Position numbers and translations under genes: made by a program. Below the pieces are notes generated by a model, which was given only the letters and a program-made list of their open reading frames with translations, made no database searches and was not told the DNA's origin. A DNA stretch of 64,000 bases from Enchytraeus crypticus (lineage: Eukaryota > Annelida > Clitellata > Enchytraeida > Enchytraeidae): assembly GCA_905160935.1 (NCBI GenBank), contig CAJHZI010000518.1:2152501-2216500 (forward strand). The letters are read 5' to 3'. Within the stretch, counting starts at the first letter, position 1, and the number at the start of each line of letters is the position of its first letter. Below are positions 54,242 to 64,000 of the stretch, piece after piece.

Positions 54242-54600
54242 ATAATAATATTTAAAAGTAAAAATTTTTAATCCACGGATCGATTTTTTAATTTTTCTAG
54301 TAGAGTCTATCTCTAGTGATTTTGATGTTAGCCCTCTATTGTATTTACTGTTGCTTTTTCGGTGACGCTTTCTAATGAGTGCTTTACCACCTTCTGTCAT
54401 TCAAAATGCTGCAATATCACCTGCTGCTCCTAGCAAATGCTTTGAATTAAAATCTGTATTCTGATAGACTTGCAAACCGATACCATTCAGTGTATCGTCA
54501 AATCTTCGTCCATGTATTAGCGTTTCTTTTGAACTGTATGTGTCAGGGACCTGATTCTACAATTTTATCTGTGGTAAAATAAGATCCTGAGATTAAATGT
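54019..54600 (-). pseudogene. Unrecognised coding remnants upstream of capsid block B
   Basis: On minus: GRRFDDTLNGIGLQVYQNTD then FNSKHLLGAAGDIAAF (54560-54400), a stop, and MTEGGKALIRKRHRKSNSKY (54400-54340), a strongly basic segment. Farther on, SKAGFNSNSDGIGIDLTASD reads at about 54090-54020. The pieces lie upstream of the capsid-like gene on the same strand, so they may be additional virion genes of the Polinton-like block. I do not recognise the family; a (TA)n at 54181-54238 interrupts it. Confidence 0.4.
54181..54250. repeat. (TA)n and (AAT)n microsatellite
   Basis: 58 bases of uninterrupted TA followed by AATAATAATA. Confidence 0.95.
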
Positions 54601-55866
54601 TCCAGGGCTTAAATTCCTAATAATATGCCTCTTATAATTATTTTGGAATCTTTACCTGTCCTCGATTTTGACTGAATCTAGATATCCTACTAGTTGATTG
54701 ATAACTTCAGCGACTGTATTAAATTAAATGTTAATTTAATACAAAAATAAATTAAATAATACATGGATATACAATATAACGAAAATTAAAGCGATTTCAA
54801 ATGGCACGAATGAGCGAAATTCGAATAGTCTAACTTGAAATGATACTATTCTATCGAATTACAGTTCACTTTAAATATCGCAAATGAAAATACTTTACAT
54901 AACATGCAATTACTTTTGACACACAAATTACTACTACGCTCTCTAGCACAAATTCCTACACTTTACTTTCCTCTCGACTATTCTACTACGATTCCTTCTA
55001 GTATTGACCTTGTATAAAAGGTGTTTTCTTTGAAAAATCGCACTTTATATTTTTCTTTCGCTAGGAGGCGCCACCGTGCAATCATAAATTTAACTGTTTT
55101 GTGGCTGGCAACTGCAACGTAATTTCTTGTAAAGATGTAATATATCCTCTCTAGATATTCAATCTAGACATATATTAAATGTATATTAAGACATATGTTT
55201 ATCATCACTTGATAAGTGCTGGTAATAAATTTTTTTGTAATTTTTAAAACACCATTCTGTTAGCAAATGACGAAAAGCATAATAAATATATAGGAATACA
55301 TAGAATATTGCCAGCCGGAAATATAAGCACACTTCCCTTCCCGCTTAGGCTTTGTTTATTATGTGAACGGAGTTACCGCTACATTATAAAAGGTCTATAA
55401 CACCTAGGTAAGAAAATATCGACGGAACTCGCTTCCCTGTTTGATCATCTGCAGATCACTCTCTTCACATCAACTGTTCGATGGATTACAATTAGTTCGA
55501 CTGACTGAACCCTTCAAATTACTCTCGAATTCGACTACTACCGAGATTCTTCAAATATTCTAAATATCTTTTCAACGTGGCACGTTTTTACGTCCTTATT
55601 GTCACTCTTCCATCTTGGATCTCGTTACTTCCTGTCTAGACATGCCTTCATTGGTTACTTGCCCTACCTCAGGCACCGCCTAGGCTCCCACTTTAATAAA
55701 ACTCAATACTTTAAATCTGAACCTTACTTATCCAGCAGTATTATTAAATACTTTACTATAAATACAATTACAAATACAAATACATACTAAATATATCGAG
55801 TCAGTTTCTCACAGTATGCTTTGCATTTCTCTTTCGCAATCATTTTAATAAATACAATATATATTT
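54601..55866. other. Unassigned AT-rich sequence
   Basis: About 1.27 kb. Short inverted AT stretches near 54715-54735 (TTAAATTAAATGTTAATTTAA) and no convincing frame. It could include further decayed parts of the Polinton-like block, but nothing shows it. Confidence 0.35.
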
Positions 55867-56064
55867 TTAATGGGCTCCAATTTGTAAAACTGTCGTAAGT
55901 TTTTCACCCATCAGACCAATGAGATTGTGGTCTTGGTCAGTCAACCGCAGGTTTACGTCATCAATTTCTAACCTATAAACTATTTTTAAAAATATCAATT
56001 CAGGTTTAGGTTCCTCTATTATCTTATAGTCTGAATTTACTCTTTGGCTAAATGTATGAATCAC
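55867..56064 (-). CDS. Unrecognised ORF, jelly-roll-end-like
   Basis: 65 codons on minus: IIEEPKPELIFLKIVYRLEI then DDVNLRLTDQDHNLIGLMGE and KLTTVLQI. The DQD.NLI...GE..T pattern looks like the last strands of a viral jelly-roll protein and, with the same strand as block B, could be another capsid gene end (for example penton-like). This is a weak structural impression, and nothing confirms it. It ends next to the CR1-group LINE. Confidence 0.3.
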   Translation of the reverse strand: MIHTFSQRVNSDYKIIEEPKPELIFLKIVYRLEIDDVNLRLTDQDHNLIGLMGEKLTTVLQIGAH

Positions 56065-56125
56065 ATTAGATGTTAAAAATAGCTTAAAATGTGTTTACTT
56101 TAATTCCAGAAGTATTGTAAATAAA

Positions 56126-56951
56126 ATGTCTCCACTAGATTTGTTGATTAAAGATGAAAATATAGATACTTTGGGAATCAGTGAGTCATGGTTGTCTGAT
56201 GACATTAGTGATAGTGAAATTAGTTTTAGTGGATACAGTGCATTTAGATGTGATCGAAATGATTTAGTCAAGAAACGAGGTGGGAGCGTTTTGCTGTATA
56301 TAAAAAATGAATTGAACCCAAGTCAAGTTAATGATTTATGTGTTTCTAACTTTAAAGAAAGTGTTTGGTGTAATATCAAGTGTAACAACATTAATCTTAT
56401 TATTGGTGTTATGTATAGAGCCCCAGATAGTTCAAAAACTAATGACGAGGTTTATGTTAAGTGTGTTTGATAAACGGTATGATAGTAATGGGTGATAGGT
56501 TGTAGTAATGGGTGATTTTAACTATCCTGAATTGGACTGGGGAAATAGAGAAAATATAGATGAATCTCACTTATTTATAGAATGTATAAATAATAATTTT
56601 TTAGAACAGTATTGTAATATGCCTACTAGAGGCAAAAATTTCCTTGATCTTGTTTTGTGCTCTGAAGAGATAATTAAGGATGTACTTATAGGTGAACCTT
56701 TTGAGACAAGTGATCAACTAACCATTAACTTTGTAATTCAGTGCAGTTGGATCTGTAGGAAAGTCCAAAAATGTGATTATTTTAAAGTAAATTATGAAGA
56801 AATTAAAAGAAATATACAGCATAGAAATGTATTTATGGTTTTAAGTGATAATGATAATAACGATGACGTAGAGGGCTTATGGAATAATATTATCACAGGT
56901 CTCAGGATGATTCGAGATGAGTTTATTAAATTGAAAGCCAAAAATAGAGAT
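56126..56951 (+). pseudogene. CR1-group LINE endonuclease
   Basis: TLGISESWLSDD (Glu motif, 56165), RGGSVLLYIKN (56275), LIIGVMYRAPDSS (56395), a frame break at 56470-56508, then MGDFNYPELDWG (56508, the D.N motif), FLDLVLCS (56640) and TSDQLTINF (56710; the usual SDH is SDQ, so the catalytic His is lost). A basic linker IKLKAKNRDRCKG follows up to the insertion. Nicks target DNA; damaged here. Confidence 0.82.
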
Positions 56952-56960
56952 AGATGCAAG

Positions 56961-57050
56961 GGTTCCCGGACAAAAGCCCCCCCGGACAAAAGCCCCCCGG
57001 ACAAAAGCCCTCCCGGGACAAAAGCCTCCCGGACAAAAGCCCTCCCGGAT
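56961..57050 (+). repeat. CCGGACAAAAGCCC array, left
   Basis: Five degenerate 14-17-bp units with variable C runs. Confidence 0.9.
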
Positions 57051-57599
57051 ATCATAGATATACACATAACATATTATGTTATTGAGAAACACATAATAGA
57101 TAATAGAGGAGACATTTATTAACAATGGAGTTTTTGCTCCTATGGTGTATTGAATTTAATAGGGCTTACTTAAATATTCTCAACAAAAAGAATTTCGGCA
57201 TGAGCTCTCGAAACGGTAAAACATATTGGCTACGGAGAATTTAACCAATTCCAAACGTTCTTTCATTATTTGGAAAACTGAATACTATACCGTCTGATAG
57301 GCTGATACGTCATAATTTGACCTTCGCTACAGCGGATAATCGGAGCTGGAGATAGTTAATTGTGTGCATCATCAATTGTTATCTGAGAAATGAGAAATAC
57401 TAGCTTTACATAATAATAGGCGTACTATAATTGCACATAATTATACTGTGATTTCACATAATTATACATCGTGATTTATACATAATATAAAATATTTTTA
57501 AGGCCATTGAAGTGTTACACGCTACATAGTAGGCCTATATATCTCCGATCATTCTTGATCATGTACGTCACTAGAGTGGGTTCAATCATGCAGCTGTTA

Positions 57600-58960
57600 A
57601 TCTTATAGTGAGTTTTCTGAATGGTGAGTTTTCTGAATGGGCTGATGTTAAAAGTGGTGTGCCGCAGGGATCTGTGCTGGGCCCTCTATTATTTATAATA
57701 TATAAATGATATAGATGAAGAAATTCTATCTAAATTTAATAAATTTGCGGACGATTCAAAAATTGCTAAAAGTGCTAACACAATGCTCATGATGTTAGAA
57801 TATTAGAAAATTATATAGTAAAAATACAAAATTGGTCTAATATCTGGCAGATGGAATTCAATATTGATAAATGTAAGGTAATGCATTTGGGTAAAAATAG
57901 TTTAAATACTAATTACGTTCTAAACCACACAATACTAAAGTCGACCAATAGTGAAAAAGATCTAGGTGTATTGGTAGATAAGTCATTAAAGTTTAGAGAA
58001 CAAGTTAATAAAGTAGATAACAGTGCGAATTCTGTTCTAGGTTTGATTAAAAGAACTATGACCAGCAAAAGAAAAGATATAATAGTAAAATTATATAAAT
58101 CATTTGTTAGGCCTAAACTGGAGTATTGTGTCCAAGCTTGGTGTCCTTATCTAAAAACAGATATAGATAAATTAGAGAAAGTACAGGCTAGAGCGACAAA
58201 ACTGATTAAAGATTGCAAGAATTTTAGTTAAAATATAAAAATATACAGGATTAGTAACAGGATTAAAATATACAGGATTAGTAACTCTGAAAGAGAGAAG
58301 AGCTAGGGGAGATCTGATAGAAGTGTTCAAAATTCTAAAGGGATTTAGTAAGGTTGATTACAACACTTGGTTTAATTTAACTAATAGCTGCAGAACTAGA
58401 GGTCATAAATACAAACTTGTTAAACCTAGAAGTAGATTAGATATACATGAAAACATTTTTAGTCCGAGAAGTATTAATAGCTGGAATGAGCTAAAGGGAT
58501 AAAGGGAATAGCTGGAATGAGCCAAAGGAAGTTGTAGAAGCAAAATCCATAAATCAATTTAAAAATTTGTACGATAAATATAAGAAGTTGGTGTAATATT
58601 GCCCAATGTGTAAAATTACTTGTTAGATAGTAGACCCTAATTAGGTATTTTAGGTTGTATAGATATGTGTCATTAGGCTAGGTCTAAAACAGAAAATAAA
58701 GCTATTTTTTCATTCAAATAGCTGTTTATTTGCTTTTCAGTAAACACTGTTTAATGTCATATCTAGCCTAAATATGTATATTGTGTTATATTGTGTTAGT
58801 TAAGTACATGTATAGACTTTATGCTTTCTGTTAGTTAATTGTGTAGGTCTAGTTTTTATAGTTTTTATTGTGTTTTAATGAGTCTTAAACTAGCAACAAT
58901 TTGCTTTCTGACTCAGAAACTGCTATGTTATGTTATACATGTACACACACACACTCTCTC
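57600..58960 (+). pseudogene. CR1-group LINE, truncated, inside the fold-back
   Basis: SGVPQGSVLGPLLFII (57650), a frameshift, FADDSK-like CGRFKN in the wrong frame, then an open 126-codon segment from WQMEFNIDKCKVMHLGKNS (57845) through EKDLGVLVDKSLKFREQV and RPKLEYCVQAWCPYLKTDID to 58230. The terminal domain and tail follow to about 58950, ending near (AC)n and (CT)n. Clearly related to, but distinct from, the outer LINE. Confidence 0.85.
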
Positions 58961-59234
58961 TCTCTCTCTGTCTCTCTCTCTTAGTCTACTGACGGTCCAT
59001 GGCATGTAACGCCTCGATCGACTCTTATCTGTCTTTCGTTTCCTCCTCACGCTCACAGACAAGAGGATTTTTAAATCATCAAGCATGATATACCATCATT
59101 CTTGGGGATTCTGATTATGGCGAGGTGGACCCCTGTGCCTCAGATTCGACTATCATTTACTGGGCAAGGGGCGTCAAAACTACAGAATTATAACATGCAA
59201 ATAACTATGTTCTTTTTGTTCAACTGATCTCTGA

Positions 59235-59358
59235 AGTCCGGGGGACTTTTGTCCGGGGGGGCTTATGTCCGGGGGGGGGGCTTTTGTCCGGGAGGGCTTT
59301 TGTCCGGGGGCTTTTGTCCGGGGGGGCTTTTGTCCGGGAGGGCTTCTGTCCGTACACC
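59235..59358 (-). repeat. CCGGACAAAAGCCC array, right (inverted)
   Basis: About seven units GGGGGGCTTTTGTCC with G runs of 3 to 10, the reverse complement of the left array. Confidence 0.9.
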
Positions 59359-59367
59359 AGATGCAAG

Positions 59368-61250
59368 TGGGTTACTAAAATGGTAAGAAGAAAACGAAAA
59401 GCCAAAAAAGATGCTTGGAACAATTATAAAAATAGTAATAATGAAGAATCATTTTACTGTGAATGTATGAAAAAGCTTAATAAATCGGTTGCAGAAAATA
59501 GAAAAGCCAAGTCAAAATTTGAAAAACAGCTAGCTAGCAATCTAAAGAATGATGCAAAGAGTTTTTTGCCTATGCTAATGCTAACAAAAAGGTTATTAAA
59601 AACATTGGTCCTTTAAGAGATGAATATAACAATATTATAGAAGATAATAAAGATAGTGCAAACTATTTTAATAAATATTTTTCGTCTGTATTTGTGGAAG
59701 AAGATTTAGTAAATATGCCAGTACCGGATAGGATCTTCAAAGGCAAGTTTGAAAGCTCTTTACATAATATTGAGTTTGATATTGATGATAAATTAAATTC
59801 GCTAAATATCAATAAAAGTCAAGGTCCAGATGAGATTCATGGAAAACTAGTTTCGGAGCTAAGAGATGAATTAGCACCAGCCCTATTAAACCTACTAAAA
59901 GCTTCAATGAAAACAGGGGTGGTTCCTCAAGATTTTAAGAATGCCAATGGTGTACCAATCCATAAAGGGCGGAATAGGGATAAAGCAGAAAAATATAGGC
60001 CTATAAGCTTAACAAGTATAATCGGTAAGACATTTGCAAGCATTATTAAGGATAAAATAATTAGTTTCTTGGAAGAATATAACTTAATTAGAAATAGTCA
60101 GCATGGTTTTATTAGTGGGCGTTCTTGTTTAACTAATTTGCTAGATTTTTTAGAATATATTACAAAGGAAGTAGATAATAAAAATAGCATTGATATCTTA
60201 TATCTACACATATATCTAAAGCGTTTGATAAAGTTCCACATAAAAGATTACTTAGTAAGTTGGAAGCACATGGAATAACGGGCAAACTTTTAAAGTGGAT
60301 AGGTAATTGGTTAAGCAATAGAAAACAAAGGGTATGTGTCGAGGACGAGTTCTCTGAATGGGCAGCAGTAAAGAGTGGTGTGCCACAGGGCTCCGTTTTA
60401 GGACCTCTATTATTTTTAGTTTACATCGATGACATTGACATAGATATTGTATCTAAATTTAGAAAATTTGCAGATGATTCAAAAGTAGTAAAGATAATAA
60501 ACAAGATTGAAGATACTGAGATTTTAAAGTATAATATAAGAATATTACAGAACTGGTCTAAGGATTGGCTAATGGAGTTCAATGCTGAGAAATGTAGAGT
60601 TATGCATGTAGGGAATAATAATTTAGAAATTGAGTACACATTGAACAATATAAAACTAAAATCCACAAACAGTGAGAGGGATTTAGGAGTCCTTGTGGAT
60701 AGCTCTTTTAAATTTAGTGAAAATTGTAATAAAGTTGTAAATAGTGCTAACTGCGTATTAAGAATGATTAAAAGAACAATTGCAAGGAAAAATAAAGATA
60801 TTGTGGTAAGGCTATATAAGGCTCTTGTACGGCCCAAACTTAATACTGCTTTCAGGCTTGGTGCCCATATCTTAAGAAAGATATCGATAAATTAGAAAAG
60901 GTACAAGCCAGAGCAACAAGGCTGGTATTTGATTGTCAAAAACTTAGTTATGAGAATAGATTAAAATTCGTAGGATAAACCTCTTTAAGTAAGAGAAGCA
61001 CTAGAGGAGATTTAATAGAAGTTTTTAAGATACTCAAAGGCAAAGTTAACCATAGTTGTTGGTTTGATTTATCAAACAACAGAAACACTAGGGGACATAT
61101 TTATAAACTTAGTAAATCTAGACGTAGACTAGATTTAAGGAAATTTTTCTATAGTCAGAGAGTTATGAATGCTTGGAATAGTTTGCCAAGCGACGTTGTG
61201 TAAGCGGAATCAGTAAATGCTTTAAAAAAATATATAATAAACATAAGAAC
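59368..61250 (+). pseudogene. CR1-group LINE reverse transcriptase
   Basis: RRKRKAKKDAWNNYKNSNNE (59395), KSQGPDEIHGKLVSEL (59815), EKYRPISLTSIIGKTF (59985), QHGFISGRSCLTNLLDFLEY (60100), a frameshift near 60215 inside the first catalytic motif, GVPQGSVLGPLLFLVYIDDI (60378), KFADDSKVV (60465, catalytic pair intact), FNAEKCRVMHVGNN (60580), RDLGVLVDSSFKF (60680). After a shift at 60840 the C-terminal domain continues to 61200. Two or three lesions interrupt an otherwise readable enzyme, so the copy is fairly young. Confidence 0.88.
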
Positions 61251-61554
61251 ATGTAAATTAGACGCTAATTTACATGTTGAGTGTTTTACAGAGGCTATGT
61301 ATAAATTTGACATGTTGACATGAAGTCTGTATGTTTTGATTTTTTTCAAGGCTTAGTTGGGCACTGGCTCTTTTTGGTAAATGTACCTGTATACTGCAGT
61401 TTTCAGTTTTATATTGAACTATGTGTTATTAATATTAATTGGTTTTTAGTTAAGAGCCTTTGAGTCTTAAACAAGCATATAATTGCTTCCTGACTCTTAT
61501 GTTATGTTATTAGATTATTTGCTAGCTACCAGTAACAATATCGCAATGAACTAG

Positions 61555-63690
61555 TAGCTTCAGCTGAAGAAATTACTTAAGAAGAAAAGCAGAAAGAGGT
61601 GGAATTTGAACGGATTGAACGAGAAAAGAAGTCCGTTTCAGGAAGCAGTGGAAAGAAAAGTTAAGGAAATGAAGGACTACGAAAGAACAGGGGTAAATGA
61701 AAGATGGTGTAAGCTAAAGGAAGCTATTAAAATAGATGCAAAAGAAGTTTAGGGCTTTCTTAAAACAAAAACAGCTAAACAACCTTGGATCACAAGTGAG
61801 ATGCTAGACAAAATGGATGAAAGGAGGAAATGGAAAAATATTGACACCAGTCATGGCCGAAGAAAAGATAGAAGCTTAAACAGTGAACTTAGAAGAATTA
61901 CAGACAAAGCTCATTGGTGGAATGAAAAGTGTGATGATTTAGCAGACTATGATAGAAGAGGGAGGTCGGATCTATTATATCAGGAAATCAGGATATTAAC
62001 AAGAACCGATAAGAAAAAGAAAGGAGATGCAAAGAATATTAGTATAATGGGTAAGGATGGGAAATTGAAGACAAAGTTGGAAGAAGTAAAAAAAAGATGG
62101 AGAGAATATGTAGAGGAATTGTATGATAAGGCTGGGAAACCAGTTCAAGAGGATTTTAAAATAGAAGAAAATATCGTAGAAGACGATAAAAGGGGCCCTG
62201 ATTTAATGAAGGAGGAAATTTATTCTGCAATTAACAGTATGAAGAAGGGGAAGGCAGCCGGAATAGATGAAATCCCAGCAGAATTTTTGAAAATGTTGGA
62301 AGGAGAAACACTCAAAAAGTTAATGGAGGTACTATATGTAGAGAAGTGTACAATACAGGCCAGACGACTTTACCAAGTCAGTGATGATTCCAATTCCAAA
62401 AAAAGCCAATTTTGTGGAGTGTTCGGATTACAGAACAATCAGCTTAATGCCTCATGCATCGAAGATCTTATTAAAGATAGTAAATAGTCGCATTCAGTCG
62501 AAAGCAGGGATGATACTGAGCAAGACACAATTTGGTTTTTGGAAAGGATGCGGCACAAGAGAAGCAATAGGGGTAATGCGGGTTCTTAGCGAAAGAAGCT
62601 TGGAATATGGAAATGACGTTTTTGTATGCTTTGTAGACTTCGAGAAGGCCTTTGACAGGATTGATTGGATAACGATGATGAATATCTTAAAAAGAATAGG
62701 AATTGACTGGAGAGATAGAAGACTAATTTTGAACTTGTACATGAATCAAAGAGCAGTAATCAAAATCCAACAAGAATACTCAGAAGGTGAAATAGGACGT
62801 GGAGTAAGACAAGGTTGTAACATTTCGCCGCTGCTGTTTAACATTTACGCTGAGGCAATGATGGAGGAAGCCATGGAAGACTTGGAAGAAGGAATAAAAG
62901 TAGCAGGGAATTTGTTACAAGATGTACGATTTGCAGATGACCAAGGAATGGTAGCGGGCACCGAGATTGGATTGCTGAAGATAATGGATAGGCTGAATGA
63001 TACGGCCTTCAGATATGGCATGAAGATTATTATAAAAAAGACCAAGGTTATGAGAGTGTCCAATAATAAAGGTGAAGTTAATATCACAATAAATGGTACG
63101 AAATTGGAAAAGGTAAAGAGTTCAAATATTTGGGTCATACTATAGCCGATGATGGGAAATGAAAGACGGAAATATGCAGTAAGATTGCACAAGCAAAATC
63201 GGCCTTCGGTAGTAGAAAAGAACTATTAACAAAAAGTCTAAAGAAAGACACAAAGATAAAGTTAGTGAAAACTTTGGTTTGGACCACGCTATTGTATGGA
63301 TGTGAAACATGGACCTTAAGGAAGGAAGATATTAGGAAACTGGAGGCATTGGAAATGTGGATTTGGAGAAGAATGGAGAGGATTAGCTGGACTCAAAAGG
63401 TTACAAATGAGGAAGTTCTGGAGAGAGTTGGCACAGATAGGCAGTTGATAAATGTATTAAGAAATAGGAAGAAGAGATGGATAGGACACATTCTGAGGGG
63501 GAAGGTCTATTAAAAGAGGTCATAGAAGATAGAATGTAAGGAAAAAGAGACACGGGCAGACCGAGATTAGGTATGTTAGATGATTTAGAGACCCACTCAT
63601 ATGTGGAAATGAAGAGAAAGGTGGAAGACAGAGAAGAGTAGAGGCGTTATGTACCATGGACCTGCCACTAGGCAGGGCACTAAGTGAGAG
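61555..63690 (+). pseudogene. RTE/BovB-like LINE, best-preserved reverse transcriptase
   Basis: Starts in the linker between endonuclease and reverse transcriptase (KKLLKKKSRKRWNLNGLNEK at 61566), with an open 228-codon segment 61801-62487 (KGKAAGIDEIPAEFLKMLEG near 62250). A shift at about 62380 leads to 62381-63145: CSDYRTISLMPHASKILL, FGFWKGCGTREAIGVM, DFEKAFDRID (residues 86-95), GVRQGCNISPLLF (141-153) and FADD (184-187), all catalytic motifs intact. A one-base loss near 63120 ends it; the C-terminal CETWTLRKEDIRKLEALEMW is open at 63265-63513. The tail CCATGGACCTGCCACTAGGC is near 63653. The endonuclease is absent (5' truncation). Confidence 0.9.
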
Positions 63691-64000
63691 ACTAGTATCG
63701 AATTGACTATTTCTATATCTACATGTATTATATTTGGAGATTGATGAATTCTATGAGATAAGCAGACGTTATCATTGGTGAAGCCAAGAGTAGGCCCTTT
63801 AGAATTTTTCAATCCAAAGTCAACCATGTACATATCATTTGATACGGTCAAAAGTGCTTTGAAATTTAAATGACTTATGGTTATCTAATATTTCTCATTA
63901 ATTGCATCGTAGTCACTGTTTGCCTGCATTTCTCTTCGTTGTGTTGATATCTTTTTTATTCATAAGTCCCTTTGAAATTTAGATTATTTTCCAAGTACAT
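63691..64000. other. Unassigned sequence at the window end
   Basis: No element or frame recognised. Confidence 0.3.

Larger units (their letters stand above)
56961..59358. mobile_element. Fold-back element with CCGGACAAAAGCCC arrays
   Basis: A 2398-bp element flanked by exact 9-bp duplications AGATGCAAG (56952-56960 and 59359-59367). Termini GGTTCCCGGACAAAAGCC and, read inward, GGTGTACGGACAGAAGCC are inverted. Each is the outermost unit of an array: about five units at 56966-57050 and about seven in the inverse sense at 59235-59350. No transposase was seen; the interior holds a truncated LINE and non-coding sequence. A 9-bp duplication with terminal subrepeats fits MULE or Foldback-type elements; the superfamily is unresolved. 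Confidence 0.85.
56095..61530 (+). mobile_element. CR1-group LINE split by a fold-back element
   Basis: Endonuclease at 56126-56951 and reverse transcriptase at 59368-61250 are one element separated by the insertion 56961-59358, proven by the 9-bp duplication at its edges. The 3' end carries (TATGT)n near 61497. Confidence 0.85.

Noticed and set aside
56792..57125. Gly/Pro/Arg-rich frames across the CCGGACAAAAGCCC arrays (also 59220-59423)
   Set aside because: Products of the array; no independent coding signal.

Overview
The window is AT-rich metazoan nuclear DNA built almost entirely from layered, decayed transposable elements. Evidence for an animal genome: several non-LTR retrotransposon lineages (RTE/BovB-like, L2/CR1-like, CR1/Jockey-group), Tc1/mariner, hAT and piggyBac transposons, a Ty3/gypsy element, tRNA-derived SINEs, Polinton/adintovirus-like virion genes, and one exon of a cytoplasmic tyrosine kinase. 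I cannot name the species; a marine or other non-vertebrate animal is the best guess. No operon, CRISPR array, rRNA or bona fide tRNA gene was seen. Nearly every coding segment is broken, so most are called pseudogenes or mobile elements.

Layout. 1-2.1 kb: RTE and hAT remnants. 2.68-2.86 kb: the only recognisable cellular coding exon, resembling the last exon of a Csk-type tyrosine kinase. 3-5.7 kb: AT-rich repeats, two kinds of tRNA-like SINE, and a hAT-like end. 5.83-10.94 kb: a mariner with both inverted ends, split by an internally deleted gypsy element. 11-13.8 kb: three L2-like pieces in opposing orientations. 13.9-15.0 kb: a fold-back element. 16.6-20.6 kb: an RTE element carrying a complete nonautonomous hAT (exact 8-bp target duplication). 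20.6-28.4 kb: SINEs, RTE tails, an L2 copy split by another hAT, an RTE palindrome and a third hAT with CTTGGCC arrays. 28.98-38.8 kb: copy A of a Polinton/adintovirus-like block (integrase, phospholipase-A2 protein, capsid-like protein, a basic ORF, all on minus), cut by a LINE and by a large hAT that itself carries a SINE and a piggyBac. 38.9-40.3 kb: RTE. 41.5-49.0 kb: a near full-length LINE containing a four-level nest (LINE > Tc1-like > LINE > LTR-like). 49.3-50.7 kb: SINE and RTE. 52.0-54.6 kb: copy B of the Polinton-like block with a readable phospholipase-A2 domain. 56.1-61.5 kb: a CR1-group LINE cut by a fold-back element with CCGGACAAAAGCCC arrays. 61.6-63.7 kb: the best-preserved RTE reverse transcriptase.

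The most interesting content is the Polinton/adintovirus-like block, present twice in one window with the shared gene order capsid-like > PLA2 (copy A adds integrase after it), and a set of nonautonomous DNA transposon families whose ends are arrays of a short family-specific motif. Edges supported by target-site duplications are exact; other element edges are estimates from reading and could be off by tens of bases.
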